Assembly: GCF_022539505.1 (NCBI RefSeq)
Contig: NC_061510.1
Coordinates: 97,480,292 to 97,544,291 of the forward strand
From: Lolium rigidum
Lineage: Eukaryota; Streptophyta; Magnoliopsida; Poales; Poaceae
Direction: 5' to 3'
DNA: 64,000 nucleotides
The position numbers and the translations under genes were made by a program. Below the pieces are notes generated by a model that had not been told where the DNA came from, ran no database searches, and saw only the letters and a list, made by a program, of their open reading frames with translations. Below, piece by piece: positions 44,738 through 56,839 of this stretch. Each line of letters starts with the position of its first letter. Position 1 is the stretch's first letter.

Positions 44738-46398
44738 TATATTAAATTGAAAACCTGCAGTGACAGTGTTATGTCATCCCCTTATTTAGAAATAATCCCG
44801 CAGTCCCGCCGGTATGTTAGCCAACACTTTTGTTGTTTCGTTCGTCAGTTATTAGGAAATAAACACACACTTCCTACTCCCCAAATTTACATTGCCGTCG
44901 CTCTCCGAACTATTAATTGGGAGCATAAATATTTCTATGATACTATATGTGGATGAAATATTGGTGCGATTGGAAATGACCTGAATGTTCTTCACATATA
45001 GATAAGTTGTGATCCATATAATCGCTCTCTAGTTTTGTACAATAATTTTTGTGTGACCACAATATATTGTAGCTAAATTTTATGTACATTAAGGTTAATG
45101 TGGATCATTGTAACTGACTGCACTTGCCCTACCTACCCTGATTTGATATCCACTTGCTAAAATTCTTCAGCGACGACAAGCACTTCTCCCCATCAATAGT
45201 TTCTATTTCTCTGATGAATAGAAATCATATATTGAATAATGACCTTCTAGAAGTTGACACAGACAAGGCGCATATGTTCCCTAACCTTCTTTAAAAATTA
45301 CATAGGCTATGGCTACAAGTTTGTCATTGGGGAGTTATTGTTTGTCTAGCGAGAGTCTGCAGTTACTCAAAATTTAAAACTTGTTGAGCGGTAATTTTCA
45401 CAGACACATTTTGATCTTTGTGGGACGTGTAGCCAAATATATTTTCGTTGAAGGGATAGGTTTTTAATCAAACTATCAAACAATGGTTGTCTTATTTTCT
45501 CTCTTAGTCACATTTTACAATTTATGAATTCAAACTAGCAAAATTAGCTACTATTTACATGACGATCTTCATGACTCATGTCTGACTAAAGCCACTGGTG
45601 CTGCTCTTTCTGTAGCTTCCCTTAGAAAATAGAATCCATATTTTTATAGTGTTCAATTTTAATTTGCTAAAGATGGGTGATCGTGATATTTATACCAAAT
45701 ATTTTAATTTTATATAATTCTTTGTAATTAATCTATGTTGCTATTTAAAGATATAGATTTCAACATAAATTTTCAAGTGAATGTATAATATTGTACTTAA
45801 TAAACTAATCGCGTATTGTGGAGCCAAAGATAAATCTAAAGTGCTTCATTCTAACTTAATAACCATCCATATGAGAAATTTGAAATATATGTGTTTTATA
45901 TCTGTGTAAGTTGTCTTAAAAATTTAGACATAACACAATCTTTTATTAAATTTTCCTTGTTACAAAACTAAATGAAAGTAAAATACAAATACATGTTGTG
46001 AAGAATAAACTTTGCAGGGTGGACGTATTATAAGTACAAAAATATTTCCCTATAAATATACGTGTGGACATGTGTCTGTTTCCAAAAGGAGTTAAATATC
46101 TTAATAGAGGATTCTATAACATATGAGTTTAATTAGTATACTTTAGCATAGATTGCCTACCATGTCGCTCCAGCTTGGGCGACTCCGCAGCCATCCCCCT
46201 CCCCCACCCCTTAAAACCCTAGTCCCACCCTTCCCCAACTCCATTCCGGTCAGGATGCAGCCGCAACTGACTCCACAACGGTGGTGGGGCCCATCCCGTC
46301 AAAGGAGGAGGGCAGAGGAGGCGCGTCCTGTTGTGCTTAAAAGCGGGGAGGAATGGTGTCGGGTGGGCCATGTGGTCCTGTGGAGGAGGCGACGATGT
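44738..46398. other. Intergenic, AT-rich, then a GC-richer anonymous patch
   Basis: 44738-46150 has no supported feature. 46153-46398 is GC-rich and open on the plus strand but unrecognised; it continues after the CACTA element at 47837, so it is the insertion target, not an element end. Confidence 0.4.
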
Positions 46399-47836
46399 CA
46401 CTACTAGAAAAAAGACTACCAGTGGCGCACTGGTTTTCGCTACCCATGGCGCACATTCCATGCGCCACGCTAGCGCACCAAAGGTAATTTTTACCCGTTG
46501 GTGCATCAAGGTAGTGTACATACGTGTGGCGCATCGTGTTGTGCGCCACATGTAACTATTCACGGTGCGCCACGAGTAATAGTTTTTTGAATTTTTTATA
46601 ATATGTTTTCCGCGTGGAGACCCTAAGTCTAGATCTCATGGAAGTTTTTGATTACCCCCCCTGCATCGCCGGACATTTTCGTAATCAATTCCTCATCGCC
46701 ACCAGGCAGTCAGACAAGGATGCAACGCTTCTCCATGACGAGTGGAAGAGGGCGGCTCCGCTCAAGGAGGAAGGGCCAGGGGCACCGACGGTGGAGGAAG
46801 GAGCAGTATAAGGAGGTTGGAGTGGAGAATCTCCTTGTATGAGGATGGAGGGGATGGCGCGGCGGAGAAAACGATGAGGATGTGCACCCAGCTGGGTCGA
46901 TTCCTTGGACGGGGATGGCGAGGATGACGCGACGCATCTCCTGGTACCCTTGGCTAGGCGCGGGGTGGTCCATGGTGTCAGGGTGACTTCGAGGTTCACA
47001 CAGCGGTGCTTAGTTTCTTCAGGGAAAAACCCTCTCCGGCTCGCCTTGGTGAAGAAGGGGAAAGAGCGGGAAGTGAGAGGTGTAAGAAGGAGGCTTTCTT
47101 GTCAAGCTGATAAAGTCGGCCCAGGCCAAACTTACCCGTGGCGCATCACTACTAAAGGTGCGCCACAGGTAAGTGATGCCGTTTCGATTTTTTTTTCTGT
47201 AGCTTAATCGAAAACGCCATAAAACACAAATTTTTGTTTTTGAATGTGAGGATTGTAAAAAGATCGATAAAGATCAAAGGTGGTTGAATTTGGATGTAAC
47301 TTTTACTGTTGACGCTTTTTCATATAAAAACGTTTTTATCCGATGCCGTATGCAAAATCCAGAGCCGTTTTAAGGAAACATACCGTCTTTTTGCAAAAAA
47401 AAAAAATCAAAGTTCAAGTTTGGTATTTCTCCTAACTGCTACATTGTGTAACATAACTACATCTAAAAAAATTAAAATTTGAAGTTTTACCTTTTCCTTT
47501 ACTTTTTCAAAACTTAATAGGTGATGGGGGTGGACCACAATCTGACACATGTGCGCCATGGCTATGTTGGCCCCAAATCTGTAGTGTCGGCCCCTCGCTT
47601 ACCCGTAGCTCACTACCATAGAGCACCCCTACCAGCCCAGTCCAAGGATACATGTGGTGCACCACTTTTGGATGTGCCCCATGGGTATATTACCATCCAT
47701 GATAGCACAATTTTTGATGCTCCATGGGTATACCTGTGGCGCACCAGGTTTTCCATGCGCCACGGTGCCCGTGGTGTAGTAGGGTTTTCGTGCGCCACGG
47801 GTAAAACACCTATCAATAGTTGTTTTTCTAGTAGTG
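46399..47836. mobile_element. Small non-autonomous CACTA element
   Basis: Left end CACTACTAGAAAAAA, right end TTTTTCTAGTAGTG, perfect inverted termini of the CACTA (En/Spm) type. Flanking triplets are TGT and GGT, a 3-bp duplication with one difference. Numerous GTGGCGCAC/GTGCGCCAC words at both ends are the subterminal transposase-binding-type repeats. No transposase ORF is present in 1.44 kb, so it depends on an autonomous partner. Confidence 0.85.
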
Positions 47837-48263
47837 GGTGGAGGGGCGTTGGACATCGGCGGGCCTGACATGACGCGTCGCGGTGGGAGGTGCTTGCGCA
47901 TTGTGCTCCTAGATGTTGGCGATGGCGCGGGCCCGATCTAGCTCAGAGGGTTGTGGTCATTGTACTATCTGGAGCCCCGTATGCAGCGCTGATTCTAGCA
48001 TTTTGGAGGTTGCGCGATGAGGGTCGTGGTCGTTTTGCGATATGGAGCCCCGCATGTGCAACGCTCACTAGCGTTTGACGACCGCGCGATTAATCACATG
48101 TCTTCTGTTCGGCAATCCGACTGATCGTCTTCTTCTCTGCAGTCGACTGGTGGCCCGGGGACTACCGGCTCAGCCTAAATAAAAGTGGTTGAGCCTTCTG
48201 CTCTTCGAGTACCAAGTCATCGATGTGCTTAATGCCAACCTTCTACATTTGGACACCGATGAG
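47837..48263. other. Anonymous GC-rich sequence between CACTA and Copia elements
   Basis: Continuation of 46153-46398. A repeated word (TGGAGCCCCGYATG at 47970 and 48042) is visible; no gene is recognised. Confidence 0.35.
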
Positions 48264-50052
48264 TGTAGGATAACGTTGCATAGAAAACAAAAATTTTCCT
48301 ACCGCGAACACGCAATCCAAGCCAAGATGCAATCTAGAAGACGGTAGCAACGAGGGGATGATCAAGACTAACCCTTGAAGAGATTCCAAAGCCTATAAGA
48401 GTAGGCTCTTATTGCTGCGGTAGACGATCACTTGCCGCTTGCAAAAGCGCGTAGAAGATCTTGATCACGATCGGTTCCGGCGCCACGAACGGGCAGCACC
48501 TCCGTACTCGGTCACACGTTCGGTTGTTGATGAAGACGACGTCCACCTCCCCGTTCCAGCGGGCAGCGGAAGTAGTAACTCCTCTTGAATCCGACAGCAC
48601 GACGGCGTGGTGTCGGTGGTGGTGGAGAAGTCCGGCGGAGCTTCGCTAAGCGTGCGGGAACTATAGAGGAGAGAGGGGGCGGCTAGGGTTTGGGAGGGGG
48701 GCGCCGGCCATCTAGTGGTGCGGCCACCTTGTGGTGCTTAGGGTGGCCGGCCCCCTCCCCTTGGCCCTCATTATATAGGTGGAACCCCAAGAGTTGGTCT
48801 CCAAATCTTCGAATAAGACCCGAACCAAAAACCTTCCATAGGAGGGGAAACCTAGCCCAACTAGGACTCCCACCCAAAGGTGGGATTTCCACCTCCCATG
48901 TGGGGGTTGGCCGGCCCCTATGGTGGAGTCCACTTGGGACTCCACCCCATCTAGGGCTGGCCGGCCATGGAGGTGGAGTCCCATGTGGACTCCACCTTCC
49001 TTGGTGGTTTCTTCCGGACTTTTCTAGAACCTTCTAGAACCTTCCATAGAACCTTCCGCGACATTTTATTTCACATAAAATGACATCCTATATATGAATC
49101 TTATTCTCCGGACCATTCCGGAACTCCTCGTGATGTCCGGGATCTCATCCGGGACTCCGAACAAATATTCGAACTCCATTCCATATTCAAGTTCTACCAT
49201 TTCAACATCCAACTTTAAGTGTGTCACCCTACGGTTCGTGAACTATGCGGACATGGTTGAGTACTCACTCCGACCAATAACCAATAGCGGGATCTGGAGA
49301 TCCATAATGGCTCCCACATATTCAACGATGACTTTAGTGATCGAATGAACCATTCACATACAATACCAATTCCCTTTGTCACGCGATATTTTACTTGTCC
49401 GAGGTTTGATCTTCGGTATCACTCTATACCTTGTTCAACCTCGTCTCCTGACAAGTACTCTTTACTCGTACCGTGGTATGTGGTCTCTTATGAACTTATT
49501 CATATGCTTGCAAGACATTAGACGACATTCCACCGAGAGGGCCCAGAGTATATCTATCCGTCATCGGGATGGACAAATCCCACTTGTTGATCCATATGCC
49601 TCAACTCATACTTTCCGAATACTTAATCCCACCTTTATAACCACCCATTTACGCAGTGGCGTTTGATGTAATCAAAGTACCTTTCCGGTATAAGTGATTT
49701 ACATGATCTCATGGTCATAAGGACTAGGTAACTATGTATCGAAAGCTTATAGCAAATAACTTAATGACGAGATCTTATGCTACGCTTAATTGGGTGTGTC
49801 CATTACATCATTCATACAATGATATAACCTTGTTATTAATAACATCCAATGTTCATGATTATGAAACTAATCATCCATTAATCAACAAGCTAGTTTAAGA
49901 GGCATACTAGGGACTCTTTGTTTGTCTACATATCACACATGTACTAATGTTTCGGTTAATACAATTATAGCATGATATATAAACATTTATCATAAACATA
50001 AAGATATAAATAATAACCACTTTATTATTGCCTCTAGGGCATATCTCCTTCA
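48264..50052 (-). repeat. 3' LTR of the Copia element
   Basis: The minus strand starts TGAAGGAGATATGCCC at 50052 and ends TTATCCTACA at 48264. It is 1789 bases, with a minus-strand TATATAA at about 48771. It contains repeated GGTGGAGTCC/GGACTCCACC inverted pairs (48920-49010). Confidence 0.85.
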
Positions 50053-50063
50053 GTCTCCCACTT
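50053..50063 (-). promoter_or_regulatory. Polypurine tract of the Copia element
   Basis: The minus strand reads AAGTGGGAGAC directly before the LTR, the BARE/Angela-type tract. Confidence 0.75.
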
Positions 50064-50329
50064 GCACTAGAGTCAATAATCTAGTTTACATTTGTAAAGA
50101 TATAACACCTTGGCCTTATGGTGCTTTATCATGTATTGCTCACGGGAGAGGTTTTTAGTCAACGGATCCGACACGCTCGAAACGTATGTATTTTGTAATT
50201 CATTTGCGTCTCAACGCATCACTCATTTCCAAATGAGTTGGCATTAAATATGTTTGATCTTCTGGTGGAACCTTAATTCCGCTTGTCTGAAATATGTCAC
50301 TAATATTGTCACACACAATATAGCTTCAA

Positions 50330-50470
50330 AGTTTCGACTCTGTCGGAACTACACCAAGTTCTCAAAGAACCTCTTGACTTAACATCCTTTGTCATTGTCA
50401 AAATAATGACATACTCTGCCTTCTTTTGTAGAATCCGTCACAATATTTAGAACTCTTCTAAATCTAGCAT
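50330..50470 (-). pseudogene. Copia RNase H/RT C-terminal relic
   Basis: Minus-strand translation gives V-T-D-S-T-K-E-A-E-Y followed by L-T-M-T-K-D-V, corresponding to the S-T-x-E-A-E-Y box near the end of Copia pol. Stops surround it. Confidence 0.5.
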
Positions 50471-51779
50471 AGACAACTTCTAGCTCATTGTGCTACCTTT
50501 TAAACAACACTTAGTCTAATTTGAGATTGAAATTATATTTTATATGTGACAAAACCAATATCGGTGTAACACCTTACAGCGATTTGTTTGTCATTTCTTC
50601 ATACAAAAATATATATATATATATCCTTAGTTCTTCTAAAGTACTCAAGGATATTCTTACTGTCGTCCAATGATCATCATATGATATATGCTCATAACAC
50701 TTTATAGCACATGATATCTGATTGTGTACATATTATTCGTGATCTATAATCACTCATGTGTTTTTATTCATTGAGTGTCAGATACACTCAAGTCTTGTTA
50801 AACCTTCACATGACAAGAACATTTTCTTAATATTTCTATATTGAACTACTTCAATATCCATCATATGTACTTTGACTTAAACTTATTTATGTGTTTCAAT
50901 CTATCTTCATAGATCTTGACACTAAATTTGTTTCGATCCATATCCTTTCATTGAAGTTAATTCTCAATGAAACCTTTTTAATCAAGTATATAATTACATC
51001 ATTTATAACCAACTATATGTCACCTACATAAAGTATTATAAATGTGTCTTAGCGCTCCCACTTAATTTCTTGCAAATGCAAGCCTCTTCATCGTCTCTGA
51101 TGAAATCAAAAACTCTTTGACTATTTCATCTGGTGAAGATTCCAACTCCGCAATACTTACTTCATCCAATTGAAGTTCGTATACCTATCTAGTATTCCAC
51201 GGACCAGCAAAAACTCTTGGTTGTATCTTGTATACACCTTTAATACATACTTCTGATAAGTAATGTATTTTGCCATCCTACTAGCATATCTCATAAAAGA
51301 AATATGTAGTGATTACTAGAATAATCCACATAGACTATAAGCATTGCTACGGAAGATCTAATCTTATCGTATTCAACTCTTTGAACTTTGTCGTAAACAA
51401 TTTTTCGATAAGTCAAGCTTTCTTCAAGGATATTTCATCCAAGTCTATCAATTTCATAGATCCATTTACTTTCATAAAGTATTCATCTATCTTGGATTTC
51501 ATGGCGCATGGCCATTTTAATGGAGTCGGGGCCCATCATAACTTCTTTGTTTTGTAGTTGGTTTATCATTGATCAAAATCAATCCTTTGTCCACAAATCA
51601 TTTATTTGATCACAAAGTAAACCATACCTACAAGGTTCAATATGTACTTCGATCTCCATGGCTAAAACACTTTGTAGTCATGAGAGCCATGATCGTCGTG
51701 GCCGCTTCCGAAACCAATTCCGATGCTTGCGCTACTCGATCATTATGCTCGGGTTCATAAACCTTATCAAATTATATTG

Positions 51780-51910
51780 TCCTCCCACTCAAATACTTCA
51801 CTCGAAACAATTTCTCGGAAATAAGAAACATTGACAAACACTTTTGTCTTTGTCTCGTGGGAAGAATTCCCAATTAAATCTCCGGGATAACCAACAAAGA
51901 CATTCATCCG
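51780..51910 (-). pseudogene. Copia integrase C-terminal relic
   Basis: Minus-strand words such as F-V-G-Y-P (split by frame changes), H-E-T-K-T-K-V-F and L-I-S-E-K fit the segment after the Copia integrase core. Several stops and indels. Confidence 0.4.
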
Positions 51911-52458
51911 ATTTTGGTTGACTATTAGGGTTTATACCCATGCCATAACTTGTATGGTGTCATTTCAACGGATCATGATGATGCTCTATTCAGTGTAAAA
52001 GCGGTAGTCACTAAAGCATAATCCACAAAAATATAATGGCATCAATATTTTATCTCATCATTGATCCAACAAAGTTTGGATATATCTCTTGGATACTTCA
52101 TCATCACTATGATACTCCAAGAAACGTAAGTTGTAGAACAATTTCATAACTCTCTTAGATGTTCGCTAAAACTTGTAATTCAAATATTTCCACCATGATC
52201 CAATCATAGATATTTGATTTCTATTACGATGATTTCCACTTCATGCTGAAATTTATTTGAATCCTATTCAAATGTTTCAAACTTTTCCTTATTGAATATA
52301 TCCACATATATACTCAATTCATTGTTTGAAAGTTTTCATGAAGTAGAAGAATCTTCCGCACACAACTATGCCCGAGTGAACCACATATATCATTATGTAT
52401 GTTTTCACTAAGTTAGTTGCCCGTTCAACTCTTCGGCCTATGAACGGTATTTCAGTCA

Positions 52459-52650
52459 TTACCTTTTAGAAAAGATTTTGCAAGCGCCAAATGATTCAAA
52501 AATCAAATGACTCCAAAATCCATTTGCATGGAGTTCCTTCATGCGTTCCTTTCTAACATGACCTAAATGGCGGTTCCACAAATAAGTGGAATTCAAATCA
52601 TTTGCCTTATGGCATTTTAGCGTCAGTGTTATGTATGTGTGTTTCACCAT
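52459..52650 (-). pseudogene. Copia GAG-pre-integrase domain relic
   Basis: The minus-strand open stretch contains Y-L-W-N-R-H-L-G-H-V-R-K-E-R-M-K-E-L-H-x-N-G, the GAG-pre-integrase (zinc-binding, HHCC-adjacent) signature that precedes the Copia integrase core. The catalytic part downstream is not intact. Confidence 0.6.
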
Positions 52651-53219
52651 TAAGATTTATAATAACTTATCCATCGTTCATGGAGTGATGTCATAATTTG
52701 AACAACTCATTGTTTTCATTTGACCAGAGCAAAATAACAATTATTAAGTTCTTTATTATAAATTCTAAGGGCTAGATAGAATGCCAACGACGAACATAAT
52801 AACACTTTATTTTGTTCTAGACGTGTATTCCTATCATATTCCTTGTCAGTCACTTAGGCCATTGTATTCTTGTATTGTGTTGTTTTGTATGACACTTCAT
52901 ACCAACCAATATAGTACTAATACCCAAGAATTTCATTGCGTGACTAAACTAGGAATACATCCATAACATGTATATCATTTATATACACCTGAGCTAGACT
53001 TTCTAGTCTTTTCTTTCTTTCTGCCAGAACATCTTTTGCAGTTTCTCTTTTAGCTTTCCTCATTATTCAGAAAAACACTTCAACATCAATAACTTCTAGG
53101 TTTGTTGGTCAAATACCAATAACCTTGAGGTTCTTACTTTGAAGTTGATCATCATATGACAAGTGTTCTAGATTTCACTTATTAGTAACTTTGTAATATG
53201 ATGAACAATTTCACTCATA

Positions 53220-54300
53220 ATTTTATCCATCATATCATGACGACTTTCTGAGACCATGTCTGTACATGCTAGGCTCGTAAAGTTTTAACCTTGGTATTTG
53301 CATGTGCAAATCTAGCTTGCACCCGTTGTATGCTCACGTAGAATCTATCACACCCGATCATCACGTGATGCTTCGAAACTACGAGTCTTAGCAACGGTGC
53401 ATATTAAGGATGGTCACTTCATGGATATGCGAATATCGTTAGTGCCCCAATAGTTGGAGGATTGTGACGCCTTGCGTCTTCAACCTTCATACATTCCCAT
53501 AAAACTTATGAGTTTATGTAGTCTCACCAAATTTATATTCTATCATCTTGCAATAAGGTCTTAGATATCACATATATCTCATACCTTGATTATTTCTGAA
53601 AACTAAATTTTCAGCTCCTTACTTTTCAAACAAATTTGAACTTCAAGTTTCACGGAGACAAGATAACTTTAGGTACTAATTGAAACCATAGCTCTTTGAA
53701 TCAACAATGTGAGGTTTACTAAAAGTTTGCAATAGGACTTAATCAATTCTTGATTCTTTAACAATACGGTACCAATCCGTAAAGTTTCTTATCAGATTTT
53801 AACAGAATTTCTATCTCAATTATAAGACTAGCGCATAGTAGTAAACGGATGCCAATACTACAAAATTAATTCAAAATACTACTCGGACTATGTTTATGAT
53901 AATTAGTTCATGTTTTAATCTAATTACTAATGAACTCCCACTTAATACAACATCCCTCATAGTTGTTAAGTGGTACACGATCCAAATCCACTACACCAAA
54001 ACCGATCATCACGTGAGATGATGTAGCTTCAATGGTGAACATCAACATGTTGATCATATCATCCATATGACTCGTGTTCAACCTTTCGGTTTCCGTTGTC
54101 CCGAGGCCATGTCCGTACATGCTAGGCTCGTCAAGCAAACCCAAGTATTCCGCGTGTGCAACATGGCTTACACCCGTTGTATGTGAATCGTTGAATCTAT
54201 CACATCCGATCATCACGAGATGCTTCGAAACGACGAACTGTTACAACGGTGCATACGAGGGGAGAACACTTTATTATCTTGATATTAATGTGAGGGATCA
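53220..54300. repeat. Leader segment present twice inside the Copia element
   Basis: A stretch with GTACATGCTAGGCTCGT, GCACCCGTTGTATG, CCGATCATCACG and GATGCTTCGAAAC occurs at about 53255-53400 and again, better preserved, at about 54105-54260. A third version is the leader of the neighbouring element (59290-59450). Confidence 0.65.
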
Positions 54301-55030
54301 TCTTATAATGCTACCGTCGCGATCTAAGCAAAATAAGATGCATAAAGGATTAACATCACATGCAGTTCATATGTGATATGATATGGCCCTTTTGTCTTTG
54401 CGCCTTCGATCTTCATCTCCAAAGCACGGACATGATCTCCATCATCAACGGGCATGATCTCCATCATCGTCGGCGTAGCGTCAAGGTTCATGGCGCCGTC
54501 TTCATGGTTGTTCACCTCATGTAGCAACTATTACAACTACTTTGAAATACTACTCAACATGAAATATTAAAGACAACCATAAGGCTCCTGCCGGTTGCCA
54601 CAATACAATAATGATCATCTCATACATATTCATCATCACATTATGGCCATATCACATCACCAAACCCTGCAAAAACAAGTTAGACGCTCTCTAATTTGGT
54701 TTGCATATTTTACGTGGTTTAGGGTTTTCGATATAGATCTAATCTACCTACGAACATGAACCACAACGTTGATACTAATGTTGTCAATAGAAGAGTAAAT
54801 TGAATCTTTACTATAGTAGGAGAGACAGACACCCGCAAAGCCTCTTATGCAATACAAGTTGCATGTCGAACGAGGAACAAGTCTCATGAACGCGGTCATG
54901 TAAAGTTAGTCCGAGCCGCTTCATCCCACTATGCCATAAAGATGCAAAGTACTCAAACTAAAGATAACAAGAGCATCAACGCCCACAAAACCATTGTGTT
55001 CTACTCGTGCAACCATCTATGCATAGACAC

Positions 55031-55043
55031 GGCTCTGATACCA
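55031..55043 (-). promoter_or_regulatory. Primer binding site (tRNA-iMet) of the Copia element
   Basis: The minus strand reads TGGTATCAGAGCC at the LTR end. Confidence 0.8.
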
Positions 55044-55044
55044 C

Positions 55045-56833
55045 TGTAGGATAACGTTGCATAGAAAACAAAAATTTTCCTACCGCGAACACGCAATCCA
55101 AGCCAAGATGCAATCTAGAAGACGGTAGCAACGAGGGGATGATCAAGACTAACCCTTGAAGAGATTCCAAAGCCTATAAGAGTAGGCTCTTATTGCTGCG
55201 GTAGACGATCACTTGCCGCTTGCAAAAGCGCGTAGAAGATCTTGATCACGATCGCTTCCGGCGCCACGAACGGGCAGCACCTCCGTACTCGGTCACACGT
55301 TCGGTTGTTGATGAAGACGACGTCCACCTCCCCGTTCCAGCGGGCAGCGGAAGTAGTAGCTCCTCTTGAATCCGACGAGCACGACGGCGTGGTGTCGGTG
55401 GTGGTGGAGAAGTCCGGCGGAGCTTCGCTAAGCGTGCGGGAACTATAGAGGAGAGAGGGGGCGGCTAGGGTTTGGGAGGGGGGCGCCGGCCATCTAGTGG
55501 TGCGGCCACCTTGTGGTGCTTAGGGTGGCCGGCCCCCTCCCCTTGGCCCTCATTATATAGGTGGAACCCCAAGAGGTGGTGTCCAAGTCTTCGAATAAGA
55601 CCCGAACCAAAAACCTTCCATAGGAGGGGAAACCTAGCCCAACTAGGACTCCCACCCAAAGGTGGGATTCCCACCTCGCATGTGGGGGGTGGCCGGCCCC
55701 CTTTGGTGGAGTCCACTTGGGACTCCACCCCATCTAGGGTTGGCCGGCCATGGAGGTGGAGTCCCATGTGGACTCCACCTTCCTTGGTGGTTTCTTCCGG
55801 ACTTTTCTAGAACCTTCTAGAACCTTCCATAGAACCTTCCGCGACATTTTATTTCACATAAAATGACATCCTATATATGAATCTTATTCTCCGGACCATT
55901 CCGGAACTCCTCGTGATGTCCGGGATCTCATCCGGGACTCCGAACAAATATTCGAACTCCATTCCATATTCAAGTTCTACCATTTCAACATCCAACTTTA
56001 AGTGTGTCACCCTACGGTTCGTGAACTATGCGGACATGGTTGAGTACTCACTCCGACCAATAACCAATAGCGGGATCCGGAGATCCATAATGGCTCCCAC
56101 ATATTCAACGATGACTTTAGTGATCGAATGAACCATTCACATACAATACCAATTCCCTTTGTCACGCGATATTTTACTTGTCCGAGGTTTGATCTTCGGT
56201 ATCACTCTATACCTTGTTCAACCTCGTCTCCGACAAGTACTCTTTACTCGTACCGTGGTATGTGGTCTCTTATGAACTTATTCATATGCTTGCAAGACAT
56301 TAGACGACATTCCACCGAGAGGGCCCAGAGTATATCTATCCGTCATCGGGATGGACAAATCCCACTGTTGATCCATATGCCTCAACTCATACTTTCCGGA
56401 TACTTAATCCCACCTTTATAACCACCCATTTACGCAGTGGCGTTTGATGTAATCAAAGTACCTTTCCGGTATAAGTGATTTACATGATCTCATGGTCATA
56501 AGGACTAGGTAACTATGTATCGAAAGCTTATAGCAAATAACTTAATGACGAGATCTTATGCTACGCTTAATTGGGTGTGTCCATTACATCATTCATATAA
56601 TGATATAACCTTGTTATTAATAACATCCAATGTTCATGATTATGAAACTAATCATCCATTAATCAACAAGCTAGTTTAAGAGGCATACTAGGGACTTCTT
56701 GTTTGTCTACATATCACACATGTACTAATGTTTCGGTTAATACAATTATAGCATGATATATAAACATTTATCATAAACATAAAGATATAAATAATAACCA
56801 CTTTATTATTGCCTCTAGGGCATATCTCCTTCA
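55045..56833 (-). repeat. 5' LTR of the Copia element
   Basis: 1789 bases, TGAAGGAGATATGCCC (56833) to TTATCCTACA (55045), nearly identical to 48264-50052. A minus-strand TATATAA lies at about 55553. Confidence 0.85.
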
Positions 56834-56839
56834 GCTCGA

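Larger units (their letters stand above)
48264..56833 (-). mobile_element. Angela/BARE-like Copia element, structurally complete but decayed inside
   Basis: Minus strand: 5' LTR 55045-56833, primer site 55031-55043, leader, degenerate gag-pol region, polypurine tract (50053-50063) and 3' LTR 48264-50052. Total 8.57 kb, the size of autonomous relatives. The LTRs differ at only about 20 positions by eye, yet the interior has no long ORF. Flanking pentamers (ATGAG left, GCTCG right) do not match, so the simple target duplication is missing. Confidence 0.8.

Noticed and set aside
46614..47207. ORFs inside the CACTA element
   Set aside because: Short, overlapping, without transposase motifs; probably interior filler DNA.
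50609..50624. (AT)n microsatellite in the Copia interior
   Set aside because: Only about eight units; ordinary background.
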